Below are positions 10,682-21,975 of a DNA stretch of 64,000 nt, piece after piece (the first letter of the stretch is position 1; every line of letters begins with the position of its first letter). A model generated the notes under the pieces. It worked only from the letters and a program-made list of their open reading frames with translations, did no database searches and was not told where the DNA came from. A program made the translations under genes and the position numbers. Origin of the DNA: Stenopsyche tienmushanensis (lineage: Eukaryota > Arthropoda > Insecta > Trichoptera > Stenopsychidae); contig WACJ01000104.1 of NCBI GenBank assembly GCA_008973525.1, positions 744,001 to 808,000 on the forward strand, written 5' to 3'.

Positions 10682-11806
10682 GGCATTATGCGGTTGAAAT
10701 ATTACGTTCTGCGTCGATTTTCCTTATTTTTTGCGGTCTATAATTATGCATATAGTGTTGCATGCCATGTATACGATCCGAAAAAATGTGACATTCAAGG
10801 AAAAAAAACGGCAAAACGAAATACACGAGGGCTGTGGGCGGATTGCTCTGTATTACATAAATCTCGAGATCTAACACTTGATCCGCGACGAGGACAAACT
10901 TTCGATTGCTCTCATAACACTCTGGGAATTAATCGATCTTTTGTAACGAATTAATATGGATCGAGCGCGATTAAATTTGATCGCATAAATTTATTCATTG
11001 CCGCCATAAAAGTCATGCGGAGACCCTGAACGAAAATTGAATAATTTATGAGACATTTTCGGGCGAATTTGGAACAACCCCTGAGCTTGGATCGGCAAAA
11101 TGGCATGGGGAATGAACGTCGTCCGGATCGAGCTTTGACGGTTCAAATGAGATAATTTTTCGGGAAGAAAGCTCGATCTAATTTCGTTGGTTCGGAGACG
11201 ATGCTCGGCCAGGGAATTGTGCCAGAGATGTATTTTGTAGAATGGCGAAATAATGAGCGTGTTTTTCTCCGGTCTAGACGTTGAAATGATAATGTCCTTA
11301 GAGCCTGGGGCGGGTAAATCGCACTGGATTATCCGGAATTTGACTTGTTTTTCCCGTGACGAGACGCGCTGAAGGCTCAAATACAACAAAAATACGGCAA
11401 TAAAGCAGAAGCAGACTAAATACATAAATCTGATGAACGTGTATGGGGCTCATTTATTACCTTGCAAAGAGTGGTGGATCCCTTTGGAGCAAATGGAAGT
11501 CGTTCTCGGAGCAAACCTCCCTGTCCCTGTGGTGGACGGCGCATTTAAAACTCCTGGTTCTCTTGCCGCTCATCTGAAACAACAAAAAATCAATTAGATC
11601 AATAAAAAAATCGATCAAATCCATACGAAATAGGATAGAAATTCGCTTTTTTCATAGCAATCATTATGAAATCGTACGTCATACGGTCCTTATGCGGCCG
11701 ATCGCTGATTGATTGATAGCTCCAAAGACATATTTTTATTCAAATGTGCAAATAAATAAAAACATTCGCGATTAAAACAATTTCATGGATTGGTAATCAT
11801 AAAATA
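10682..11806. other. Unassigned sequence
   Basis: Minus frame 10991-11425 (144 codons) and plus frame 10688-10954 were inspected and have no recognised domain. The minus frame begins with a hydrophobic stretch (YLVCFCFIAVFLLYLSL) but then reads as ordinary noncoding sequence. The remainder shows no gene. Confidence 0.35.
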
Positions 11807-12358
11807 CAGCGCATTTCAATAAGGCCGCTATAACTTTGTTTGATCATAGCGGCCATTTTATTCAAACAACATCAATAAAATTAAATACAAATTATTGATT
11901 AACACATGGCAAATTATTATAAATAATTTATAATATTAAATAATGTGTATAAATCATCAAAATTATCATCGGTTCGTATGACATGATGTATATTCTGCAC
12001 AAGCGATTTGAGTACATGATGGAGTTCGTGCCATTTAATGCCTTAAGATTTATTTTTTCAGGGCTATATTAAATCACAAATATATACATATAAATCCCAA
12101 ATGATAAATACCATCAAAGTTAACAAAAAGAACGCCATTCAGCAAATTCAGCCAGATTTATGCGATAAAATCATCGAAATTTTGATCTATCTAATATGTG
12201 TCACCAAGCAAAATTACGGTAAATATTTGAATAATATTATATTTTATAATAAATGCCAAAAAATATTATTTTAAACATAGAAAAAATTGACGGAATATCT
12301 CATATAGAATTTGTTTTATTAATATTTAAAAGTAGAGCGTTCTTATTGAAATATCTAT
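11807..12358 (+). mobile_element. IS630/Tc1-like MITE, both ends present
   Basis: Left end CAGCGCATTTCAATAAGGCC (11807-11826). Right end GAGCGTTCTTATTGAAATAT (12335-12354), its inverted counterpart. Internal ATGATGTATATTCTGCACAA (11983-12002) and GCCAGATTTATGCGA (12152-12166) match parts of the family's transposase gene seen at 27787 and 39625. The element is about 550 bp, so most of the roughly 1-kb transposase gene is gone. Confidence 0.7.
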
Positions 12359-13497
12359 AATTTCGTATTCCGAGGTCAAAGCGCATATTAAGCAAGCTAA
12401 TATGATGTGATGGTATTTTTTCGCATTTATTCCAGTTGTAATTGTGTGTGATTTGTATTATGTATGATAAAAGTGGCACGGGGGTTGGATTTGGCCCACC
12501 CCCGGCGCGCTTCTGTTCAGCTCATTAGAAAGCCATACGATAAACAAATTATTGCTCATCAAATATGAAAAATACGCGATTACGCCTCATCAAAAGCACA
12601 AGGCCGGTTAATATTTCAGCATCGGTATAATAGCACATGATGACGGGAATCCAAGGCAGATTGATGTAATTACCGCGGCGAGCGGTCCAACAGCCGACCC
12701 GGAAAGACGCCCTCGGAAAATTGCCCCCGGAAAATGATTGGCCCAAAGTGGAAAATGATCCGTAATGGGGGGCGAAAAATTCTCCCTTCGCCGAACGCGA
12801 ATTAAAATCAGATCGCACAATAAGCGTATGCAAATATGGCATTTTTATGTCCGCCACGTGTACGGGGCTATTTATGAAAATTTAGGACGGACTCGAATGA
12901 AATTGTAGGCTTTCACGGTCGTCAACCGGGCGTAAATCAAGTTTATCGGCGCTGGGGCCGACAATTTTGCTTCCGTATTGAAAATGCTCGAGTTTCCGCG
13001 GGAGACCGGAACCGGACGTTGGCCGGGTATCGGCACGTCACGTGAACGTGGCGATAAAACCGGGAAAAATACGCCACCCCCTTGGGGGAAAACTTCTTAC
13101 CGAGCACCCAACACTCAATCATCGTAAATTAATCAAAGTGTACATTCATTGAGAAAGCCAAGAAATACGAACCAAATGCTCATACAAATAAATATGTGAT
13201 TGCTTAACACATTTTGTACGGGAAGCATAGTAATTTGAATTGCCTTGTACTATTGTTAAACATCGACTGAATGTTATTAAGCGTAAATGTTACTTAAAAA
13301 AGTTTGAAAATCATAGGAATGTTCCATAAAAATGTATATCCCTATTTAAATCCCTTCCAAAAAGATTGTCAGCAAAGTAAAAAGCTCATTAATTAAATAA
13401 AAATATGCTAATTAAATAAAAATACCAAGTTTTTATAGTGAATCGAATCACAATTCAATGCAAAAAATATAAATTCGTATGATATTTCGAAGATTTA
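12359..13497. other. Unassigned sequence with a GC-rich block
   Basis: 12640-13090 is clearly GC-richer than its surroundings and has open frames on the minus strand (12549-12857). It holds an E-box-like CACGTG within GTCACGTGAACGTGG (13038-13052). It could be a regulatory or exon-bearing island, but no domain was recognised. Confidence 0.35.
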
Positions 13498-13956
13498 TAC
13501 AGTCAAACCTCTTTTTGTGCGACTTTTTTTGTGCGATTTCGAAGTTATGCGGTTTTTTTAAAGCAATTTTTATCTCATAAAGAGTACGTATCGAGATATT
13601 TTGGATAAAATAGGAAATATATCATCAACACTAATCGAAATTTGGAAAAAAATTATAATTTGGGACTGTAAATCATATTACTTGACTCAATTTTTTTGGA
13701 ACAGTCGCCATTTTGTGATTTTTTTTTTGAGTTGAGTGGACTATAGTGACATCTTTAATAATTATGAATTATTGTTATCCTGTTTCTTATTTACGTTTTT
13801 TTATGCGATTTTGGATATATTTAATATAGCTGTTTCAAAGTTATGCGGATTTAAAAATCCATGGAACGTATCTTCACTTTTTCTATTTAAGTCATAACTC
13901 TTTTTGTGCGATTTTTTGCGGAACGCATCTACCGCACAAAAAAAGCTTTAAGTGTA
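13498..13956 (+). mobile_element. Pogo-like MITE
   Basis: Left end CAGTCAAACCTCTTTTTGTG (from 13500), the typical start of pogo-type terminal repeats. The right end, read on the other strand, is CACTTAAAGCTTTTTTTGTG (ending 13954). Both abut TA. Internal GTTATGCGG and CGGAACGCATCTACCGCAC blocks are shared with 21025-21304 and 29805-30538. The middle (13695-13770) carries CATTTTGTGATTTTTTTTT and TATAGTGACATCTTTAAT, also found in the G repeats. No transposase frame. Confidence 0.75.
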
Positions 13957-14704
13957 TGTATTTGTAAATATTAAACATAATTTAAAATCTGTAAAATAAT
14001 TTTTAGAAGCGTCTCTATTTACCATAGTGATTATTATTTTGAAAAAGCGTTGGTTATTGTAAAAATAATGGAATTTTATATATTAATATACATTTTTTAC
14101 GCACGATGTTCGATGCTCCCCCGTATATAATGTGTTAATATTTGGCCGATTTCAATGGTACTTAAATTATCCTATCTAAATTAAGTTTTACATGAAAGAG
14201 AGTTCCAGCTCAAGTTCCAGCTTTTCAACTAACGAACCATTATTAATTAAAGAGATTACAACATATATGCTACAAAAGTACATAATATATAATATAATAA
14301 AAAACATTAAAATATGAACGAAAACTGAAATGAAAAATACAAATACGAAGCCCTGTTTTTAACACATTTTATGCGGGACGGCTAGTAATTATTTCTCGGC
14401 GACTAGAACTATAATCCATGATAAGAAGTACTATATATTATATTATACTGATATAAAGTGGAATCACGGTAAATATTTAACTTACTCCCCCCCCCCTACC
14501 CGAAAATCCATCATTTTTTTAAAGTTATATAATACTATTATAAATGTAATATTTTAAAAATTATTATAATATACCTAGATAGTTCCTTATGCATCTTATT
14601 TTTTTATGTTTCAAGACACTACGTTGTTTGGCAGCCATTCTAAACTTCGAATGGCCATTTGTGTTCTAAGTAAGGAGTGGAACTAGCTAGATTTTGTAAT
14701 TTAA
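13957..14704. other. Unassigned, very AT-rich sequence
   Basis: No gene or repeat recognised. A run of nine C at 14488-14496 interrupts the AT-rich sequence. Confidence 0.45.
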
Positions 14705-14880
14705 AACTAAAAAGTTTACATAGAAGGCCGCAGGTACACATTTATCACCGAAAATGCCGCAAAAATTCCTAAAAAGGACGCCACAAGGTCTGTGTGTCCA
14801 ACCGGTCCGCTTTTCGGACCGCCGATGTGACGAATGAGCATCTCGCAATCGGACGTCATACCCTAACATTTCTAGAGAAC
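14705..14880 (+). repeat. Dispersed repeat R (subfamily B)
   Basis: Contains CACAAGGTCTGTGTGTCC, then a perfect 7-bp hairpin CGGTCCG-CTTTT-CGGACCG (14803-14821), then GAATGAGCATCTCGCAATC and GGACGTCAT. It matches 37960-38105 over most of its length. Confidence 0.7.
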
Positions 14881-15264
14881 GACTTTGAACTCTCATTACA
14901 AAACAAAGCGTTATAAAAAAGACTGATCGGGTGTTTAAAATTTGCAATCGGTCGAAAATATTTTATTGCGGGCTTATGCTGTCATAGATCATTCAAAAAT
15001 ATTATATTGCCGCAATATAATCCCAGTGGCGATTTTTATGAGAGTATTATTTCGTACGCGGTGCGCAATTTAGCCAGCTTAAAATGTGTCAAGATGCCAT
15101 ATTAATTAACATAGTATTGTAATTCAATTTTTTAGATCATGTAAAAAAAGCGGTAATTTCGTACTTGCTGTTCAATTTTTCTGCACAAGTTCGTCAGAAT
15201 TCACCGATGGTAGAAAAACCTTATCCACTTCGTTACAAGTTCCCAGCATCATGTTCACCTCCCG
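14881..15264. other. Unassigned sequence
   Basis: No feature recognised. The open frame starting at 15165 (+) runs into an F4 repeat. Confidence 0.4.
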
Positions 15265-15345
15265 AGCGCTTGACGACCTCTCCAATAGATGAATTTACTG
15301 TGACTGAACAAAATGGCCGACAAACACACGGAATCAAACAAACTG
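15265..15345 (+). repeat. Dispersed repeat F4
   Basis: TTGACGACCTCTCCAATAGA, then GAATTTACTGTGACTGAACA, then AATGGCCGACAAA and GAATCAAACAAACTG. It matches 25621-25706 and 58085-58180, and the reverse copy at 891-985. Confidence 0.6.
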
Positions 15346-16185
15346 CTTTTTTTTGCAATTTTTTTGCTTTCGTCCGGATTAAGACGCTTTAAAAGCGTGC
15401 TCCATTTTAGTCCATCGCCACGAATCGAGTTTTCAAATAAGGATTTCGTGCGGCAGTCGGTGTTTATATGATTTGGTCGGGTGACTTCGTTGCCAATGAA
15501 CGACTTTCATTTGTATATAATTAAGCATGGCCACGCCGAGCTGATTGCACATGCACATTTCTCATTAGAATAGTACACACGACAATGTTCTGCGGCGATG
15601 CAGCGGACTGCTTTGCCGACTCAAATCCGATTTCCGCGCGCGCTTCTCACCCTCCGGCGCGGGACCCCGAAAAACTCCTTCGACGGGTCAAATTCGACAT
15701 AATTTAACACTCAAGGCGAAGTCGATTGGCCGACGGCACCTGTGAAATTCCTAACTGGCCCTTGCACGAGTTGCGGCTCTTTAAAATATGCTTCCACGTG
15801 AGTGGATACGAGTCCTCGTGCTCCAATAAACAGGTATTGCTGACTGTAATTTTGGAGAATCGCCGGGTATAAAATCGCTATCGTATGCAGGAAAAGCTGA
15901 AAAGGCATTTTTTTGAAGGAAGGGACGAAGAAAAACCCGCAATAAAATTGTATGTCTGCGACAGGATCATCATTTGAATGCGAATACTAGAATAGAGTGG
16001 AGGAGATAAATAATACTTTATGATAGTTTATGGCGACAATATGCTGATTTTATATCTTGTTTTTCGAAAAGAAATAGACTAGAGGAATACATTTTGGGGT
16101 TTTTACAAGTTCGATAAAAAATAAACTGTAGATGGATTGGTAAAGTGAAAGGGGTGAAAAAAGAGTCTGACCTTTTAGTCACCAA
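15346..16185. other. Unassigned sequence
   Basis: Includes GC-rich DNA near 15600-15690 and a minus frame (15711-15908) with no recognised motif. Confidence 0.4.
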
Positions 16186-16189
16186 AAAT

Positions 16190-16450
16190 TTAAAAAATTA
16201 AAAATCTTGATTAGTAACGACGTCACTATAGTCCCTATCTAAAAAAAATATGGGGAAAAAATGGCGACTTTGATTTTTTTTTATAAATAGTTAAAAATAA
16301 AATTTTGACATAAATCTGGTAGAAACAATGGAAGGTTATATAAACAATGTTTTTAGCAAATTTAAAATAAATCGGTCGATCAAAACTTGAGATATCATGT
16401 CAACCACGTTAAAAAAATTATTTTAGAGAAAAAGGTTCTTGAAGAAAGCG
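16190..16450 (+). repeat. Dispersed repeat G
   Basis: AT-rich block with ATAGTTAAAAATAAAATTTT, then GACATAAATCTGGTAGAAAC, then GGTTATATA, then AAACTTGAGATATCATGTCA and ACGTTAAAAAAATT. The same series occurs at 30010-30360 and 41270-41800 (+), and reversed at 21390-21840 and 38990-39560. It is probably the interior of a nonautonomous DNA element, because one copy lies between pogo-like ends (29805-30538). Confidence 0.65.
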
Positions 16451-17640
16451 GATTTACGTGGACGTACGAATATAGCATAAAATCAGCTCAGCGAATAAAG
16501 TGTTAAGATGCTCGTTATAAGCGTGAAACGATGCTATTAAACGGCATTTATCCAGGCTTTCCTTGTGCGATTGCTCGTTAATGCCTTGATGTCATTATAA
16601 AATAATTATGTGCTTCCGCGGGAACGTTTGTTATAGCTGAGATCAGATATATCATAATAAAAAGCGATGTGCTCCTATTGCAATCGCGCTCAACATATTA
16701 GAAAGTTTCAAAAGCCGCCAAGACAATGAAACGAAACCAAAAACAGTGAGAATTCAGCGATAAGCATCGAAAACATAGCGAATGTATCATTCGCGATATC
16801 ATTGTAATGATGAACGTGTAATGGAGTGCTGATTTGACGCGTTTTCCGTCGATAATTTTTCATTGCTTGGGAAGAGCTTGGGAATCGGATTGTGCTCGAG
16901 ATGTCCATAAATTGCTTGGAAATCGTCGAAGAACTCCATCGCTTGGAGATGGAATGGAAAAGGTGTCCTCGACGCACAAGCGCAGGTAAACATGGAAGAA
17001 AAACGAAATTGGAAACGGGGTCATTCCGCCCCAGAACCACATGCATTATGCATGTCTTCCAAAGTGATTAATTACGTAAACAATTACGGGAGGTTCTTGA
17101 ACAAATGCGTACGGTGGTTAGCCGAAAAAACGGAATCGGAGAATGTATCTCATAATGCCTCTCCGGCCGCGAAGAGTCAGCCGAGTGTCTAATTTATTCA
17201 GTTGCGCTTACACCGATATAATTATGTAATCAGCGACCGCGGCGAAGAGGTTAACAAACGCGCCGAGGCGGACACCATGACGCTTCCGATGGAAAAAGTG
17301 GATGAAGAAATGTAGGAAGTGAGAGGAGGAAGCGAACGCCCAATGTGCTATATGGGCATGCGTTACGCGAGCTGAAGACAACGGTTAACTTCTGGAAGCA
17401 CAAGCAACAAAAAAAGAGGAGAGCTAACGGCAACGCATTCTTCTTGGCAAGGGAAGAATGTGAAATTCTTCAAGATCGGAAGCGTGAAGACCGCTACGAC
17501 GTATCCGCACTTCTTGCGCTGGCACATCAACGCAAATGTATGGCGAGTATGCCCGCACATATGCGATCAGCGCTCCACAGCGCCTTAGTTTACAACTATC
17601 GTACTTGTATTTCAAATATAATATAATCCATTACAATAAT
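16451..17640. other. Unassigned sequence with short open frames
   Basis: Plus frames 16992-17192 (66 codons) and 17345-17626 (93 codons, opened from a GTG; the frame extends back to 17306) are basic and hydrophilic with no recognised domain. Minus frames overlap both. The 17345-17626 frame stops just before the membrane-protein-like frame at 17641. Confidence 0.35.
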
Positions 17641-18084
17641 GTTATCTTATATTACACTTTTGGACAGCGTGCGCTATAAAATTTAGCTCAGAGGGTTGAG
17701 ACAAAGCTGCTTTTAGTGACTTTGCTCCTATTTATTTTGATCTCGATTAAGATCATGTCCTAACAGGTTAATGGTCTCAATCCACAAAATTCGTTTGATA
17801 TAATCTGCATTAGTCAACTGTCTGGTGGTGCTATTCTAGGACTGTGTCCCCGGCCAACGCAATTGCGATTTTTCGATAAAAAGCAGCATGAAATATATTT
17901 TTACTTAGTTGATCCCTGGTTATTTTATTTTGCTGTGTATTCAGACACTATTAAATCTCTGAACACAGTCATTACGATGTTCGTAAGTTGGGGATACACC
18001 AACGAATCAATATCTTGGGCTAAAACAGCAATTTTTGGCTTTGGCATGTTTCTTCTTGCTTTTTGGCTTAAAAAAAATAATTAA
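17641..18084 (+). pseudogene. Candidate membrane-protein remnant (unrecognised)
   Basis: One frame runs through 17641-18084 with stops only at 17677 and 17761. A hydrophobic segment, KLLLVTLLLFILISIKIMS (17704-17760), looks like a signal anchor just before the second stop. After it about 107 codons stay open to the TAA at 18082-18084, with hydrophilic residues, two Cys, a WLFYF cluster and a second hydrophobic segment, AKTAIFGFGMFLLAFWLKK (18019-18075), near the C-terminus. There is no ATG in the open part. I do not recognise the family. The layout of a terminal anchor plus a C-terminal transmembrane helix is not typical of random AT-rich DNA. It abuts an IS630-like element end at 18090. It could be a host exon, an endogenised viral gene or chance. 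Confidence 0.35.
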
Positions 18085-18089
18085 GAGGT

Positions 18090-18232
18090 CAAGAATATTT
18101 GAAAAAATTATATTTTATATAAAATGCCATAAAATATTCTTTCAAATAAAAAAAGGAATTGAGTAGATATCTCATACATAACTTGTTTTATTTGCATTTA
18201 AAAATTGAGCGTCTTTATTGAATTACCCTATA
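18090..18232 (+). mobile_element. IS630/Tc1-like transposon, 3' end
   Basis: AATGCCATAAAATATTCTTT, GAGTAGATATCTCATACATA and GAGCGTCTTTATTGAATTAC (18208-18227) reproduce the right end of the elements at 11807 and 39625. The rest of the element is absent. Confidence 0.6.
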
Positions 18233-18915
18233 TATATTCAATGAGCATAATTACGCGTATAAAAATCCCTGCAAATTTTATTATTTACAGTCGAATTCGC
18301 TATAGAAGATTCCGAATTTATTTTGGTTCCTTGGAATTGGCGAACTTTTGCCGTATACATCGTGGGGATAGATCTGTTTAAACATAAAACATCAGTAGCG
18401 TAAAAACATCTTATTTAGTCTGTGCATTTGAAAAAAAGGTGTTTATGTATATACGATCAATAAAAGGTGATTTCGAAGATCAATTCAGATACTCCATTCC
18501 ATTGTATCATATGAGGCCACAATAAATCCAGATTTGAGATGAGATCTGTGACTATTAAAGACGAATAGATCAATTAAGTCGGGTACGATAGACGAGGCTA
18601 TTCGAGGAGATTTAGATCAATGAGCAAGTTGATCATCGAGACTGAATTTAAGCTCGGAATTCGGCGTTTGCGCTCCATTTCTCATGGAATCGGTCATCAG
18701 CGCAAATTGACCAAATCATTGTATACAAAGAGCCGAATTTTAGCATAAATAACCGATGAGATCTGAGCGTTTAGAAACGTAAACAGATCAACGGCCCAGA
18801 GGGTATATTTAACTCTGATTTCGATGGTTAGAAGAGACGAAAAACGACGTATAACGAGGAAATTCGCCAAAATGTAATTCGGGCCGGCGGTATGAATAAT
18901 TTATAGGTCAAAAAG
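18233..18915. other. Unassigned sequence
   Basis: No gene or known repeat recognised. Confidence 0.4.
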
Positions 18916-19018
18916 AATCACCGGATTTGCATTTTATCAGATCGGGGGCGATAATAACACGGAAACAAAACGTTTGTGGTTAAAAAACCGAAAGAAAACA
19001 GAAAAGTCCGAAAAAAGT
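18916..19018 (+). repeat. Local direct repeat, left copy
   Basis: TTGCATTTTATCAGATCGGG through AAACAAAACGTTTGTGG and GAAAGAAAACAGAAAAGTCC is repeated at 19350-19432 with the same order of blocks. The pair flanks an R copy. Confidence 0.7.
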
Positions 19019-19230
19019 GCGAGCCCATTGATTGTTAACGGCCACTAAAGGAGAAGAATACGAATCGATGGACATTTTTCCCCCAAAAGAAAGCCTTAAA
19101 TGCCCTAAAATTGACCGTAAAGTTTCCATGTCCAACCGGTCCGAATTTCGGATCATTGACACATCGATAAAATGCCTCGCGATTGGATGCCTTGCATTCA
19201 TGAACGAAAATCCGCATGGGAAATCCGAAG
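19010..19230 (+). repeat. Dispersed repeat R (subfamily A)
   Basis: CGATGGACATTTTTCCCCCA, AAATGCCCTAAAATTGACCG, the hairpin GGTCCG-AATTT-CGGATC (19138-19154, one wobble pair) and GCGATTGGATGCC follow the order of 10268-10550. The short plus frame 19032-19271 covers the repeat. The corresponding minus frames are also open. Confidence 0.7.
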
Positions 19231-19349
19231 TCCATAACCACCCGAATCTTGCAAGATACTGGAAAGTCTAGTGATTCGTAAATAAATAGTTAAAGAAACA
19301 TCAATTTAAAGACAGTCCACTGTGTGATTGTTACTAAACTTACATGCAA

Positions 19350-19432
19350 GAACAGATTTACATATTATCAGATTGGGAGCGATCGCAGAAACAAAACGTT
19401 TGTGGGCACAAAACCGAACGAAAACAGGAAAG
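19350..19432 (+). repeat. Local direct repeat, right copy
   Basis: TTACATATTATCAGATTGGG...AAACAAAACGTTTGTGG...AACAGGAAAGTCC repeats 18916-19018. The duplication spacing is about 430 bp. Confidence 0.7.
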
Positions 19433-21024
19433 TCCATGTAATCCCTTAATCGCCCAAACGGATCGCTTCACGCCCCGAGAATCCCAAATTTCATTGGGGT
19501 GGTTTCGCCATTAAAAATCGCTATAAATCTGTTACAAATCCTAATCAATCCCTATAAAGTCAAACATTCAATGTCATAAATGAAATTGAACGCGCCTTCA
19601 AATGCATCGGGGCGCTGTGAACTGTAACACTTCACATGACCGTAGGTCCTATTAATTCCGGGATAAAAAGCAGCATCATTTGTTACAGTGTAAGCGATAT
19701 CCGTCCGTGTATTTTCCGGGTACAGGTAGTTTAAAATGTGATCCGGTTTTGTAAACCGAGATCTTTGAACGAGACATTGTCTGAGCCATCGTATGATAAA
19801 AGGACACGGGGGACTGTTGGCTTATATGGGCAGGGATAACGGTAACGCGCTAATTAGAACTACAATCCGAGAAATGGATACTTTTTAATAATACGTATCA
19901 TATGGCACAAATATTAAAACGAATTCTAATATGAACGCCAGATCAAGTGTTACCGGATTTGCTCAGCTGTAGTAGTTATTTGATGAGAAACAATGCGCTT
20001 TAAATGTATATAAAATCATCTTAAACCCTAAAAGATGCAAACAATCTCATAAAAGTAGAATAAAACATGGTTTGAAATAATAAAAGCGTGGATGCAAAGA
20101 GTGGTCATTGCAGCAAAGATTTGTTTGGGTCATACTGTGGTCCATATTATATGATCATTGTTACAATGTATATCTGTCCATAATTAAAATTGTACAATCT
20201 TCTACTAAAATAAAATGGATTATATTAATTGAAATTATGTTATGTGTGTACATTATATAATACTAAAATATAAGCGTTGCTTTTGGATGAACCTTTTAAA
20301 TCTTAATGGTCCCTCAATTAATATCATTATCCAGGTCAAATGTTGATATATTTAATAAAAACTGTATAATGTTTATAAAATATAGATTTTTGTTAATGTC
20401 GTCAGAGAAATTTCAATTGAAAAAATCGAAATTAATGAAATTAGGGCGGTTTAAATTGGTAACACTTGATCTGGCGGATTATCTATTTTGCTCGTATTTA
20501 TTCATGTATAATAACAAACAACAGCCATAATGTAGGTCTAAGCAGTTCAGCGGCTCATAATCAAAGGGGCAGGTATTAATTGCGTTTAATTGCGTACAAA
20601 GCAGTGATCAACCGAGTGGCACGCGTGCCTCTACTTGGTTTCACCTCATAAATGGCACGAAATACAATGCACATTTCACACACATTTTCCAGTTGCACGT
20701 AATGCATCCGATTCAATTGTGCAACGGCATGACACTATCGCAGATCCGAACGATGGCATAATGGATGGCAGACATTATGATATTGTCTTCCATTAGGCAA
20801 AAATGTTTTTAGCTGCACGGCAGAGTTCCAAGTCTAATTAAATGGCCAGAAGTCATCAATAATTCCGAACCCACGATTGGACATGAAAGAAAGTACCAGG
20901 GGAATGTCGACAGCCATTGAATTGGATGTTTGTCTTCTGGGAAATTACTGTGCTTTGATGTATAATCGACTTTAATTACTGCAAACGCTGTGTGAATTGA
21001 AAATCAAATAGATTGCATCGGCCA
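19433..21024. other. Unassigned sequence
   Basis: No gene recognised. 20560-20990 is less AT-rich, has few open frames and no repeat match within the window, so it is a candidate for unique regulatory or intronic sequence. The plus frame 20306-20530 has no recognised motif. Confidence 0.4.
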
Positions 21025-21304
21025 AAAAATGACAGTCGCTATTTTGTGATTTTTTTGAGTTTACATTTGATATTTACTAATTATGAATTATATTGTTGGA
21101 AAGAGAAAAAGAAAGTCCTTTAAATGTTGCCAAATTTTTTAAATTGTTTTCCTATATTTTTATTAACTTTTTTTATGCGATTTTGCATATATTTTATATA
21201 GCTGTTTCAAAGTTATGCGGTTTTTATAATCATGGAACGCATCTTCACTTTTTCTATGCAAGTCCGCGGAACGCATCTACCGCACAAAAAAAGGTTCAAG
21301 TGTA
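21025..21304 (+). mobile_element. Pogo-like MITE, left end lost
   Basis: GACAGTCGCTATTTTGTGAT (21030), GTTTCAAAGTTATGCGGTTT and GGAACGCATCTACCGCAC match the 13498-13956 element. The right end GCACAAAAAAAGGTTCAAGTG is present. About 180 bp of the left side and the left terminal repeat are missing. Confidence 0.7.
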
Positions 21305-21350
21305 TATCAATAAATGAGCCTTAACACTATCGATAGCACAGCATATTCGT
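21298..21350 (+). repeat. Repeat S
   Basis: GTATATCAATAAATGAGCC followed by CACTATCGATAGCAC. It recurs at 34163-34220 and 59108-59175, and in a shorter form at 48130-48172. It adjoins the MITE right end, which shares its first TGTATA. Confidence 0.55.
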
Positions 21351-21389
21351 TAAACCACGCGTTTTAAGGATATATTTTAGTCTAGAGTT

Positions 21390-21840
21390 TGGGGAAAAAA
21401 TATATTTTGTTGTTTAGACTCTTAAAAATATATCATCATTTCCAAAATTCAAATTATTTATAGATTTATAGCTATTTTAGTGACGCAGCAATTAAATCGA
21501 TCAGAATGAAATCTTTAAATGCATTTTTATCAACACGGTTGACATGATATCTCATGTTGTAATTAACCGATTTATTTAAAATTAAATATACATTTTTAAT
21601 ATATAACTATCTATCGCTCCTACCAGATTTATGAACCAATTTATTTTTTAACTATTTAAAAAAAATTAAAACTGAAAAAATAATACTTTTTCAAAACAAA
21701 AAAGAGTCACCATTTTGCGACAATATTATTTTTGCCTGAGGTAGAAACTATAGCGACATCTTTATTAATTAAGAATCTTTTTTATTTTTGTTATTTTAAA
21801 TAACTTAAAGGGATGAAATCGTGTCAACCAGGACACACAC
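21390..21840 (-). repeat. Dispersed repeat G, reverse copy
   Basis: Contains the reverse complement of the G series (CACGGTTGACATGATATCTC at 21534; ATCGCTCCTACCAGATTTAT) and the terminal motif GAAATCGTGTCAACCAGGAC (21815), equivalent to GAAATCGTGTCAACAAGGAT at 39510. Confidence 0.6.
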
Positions 21841-21924
21841 TTTTTTTTAGCCAGTCTATAACTTTTTTATTGATCGCTTTTGCAATATTTGCGAATATTC
21901 CTACACGAATGTTTTTTCTGAATT

Positions 21925-21975
21925 TAAACGCACATATGCGCGATTACTCATCAACGGATTAAACGCTGATAATCG
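21925..21975 (+). repeat. Repeat F5, core block only
   Basis: CGCACATATGCGCGATTACT followed by CATCAACGGATTAA matches the second F5 block at 9505, 48415 and 59545. Confidence 0.5.
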
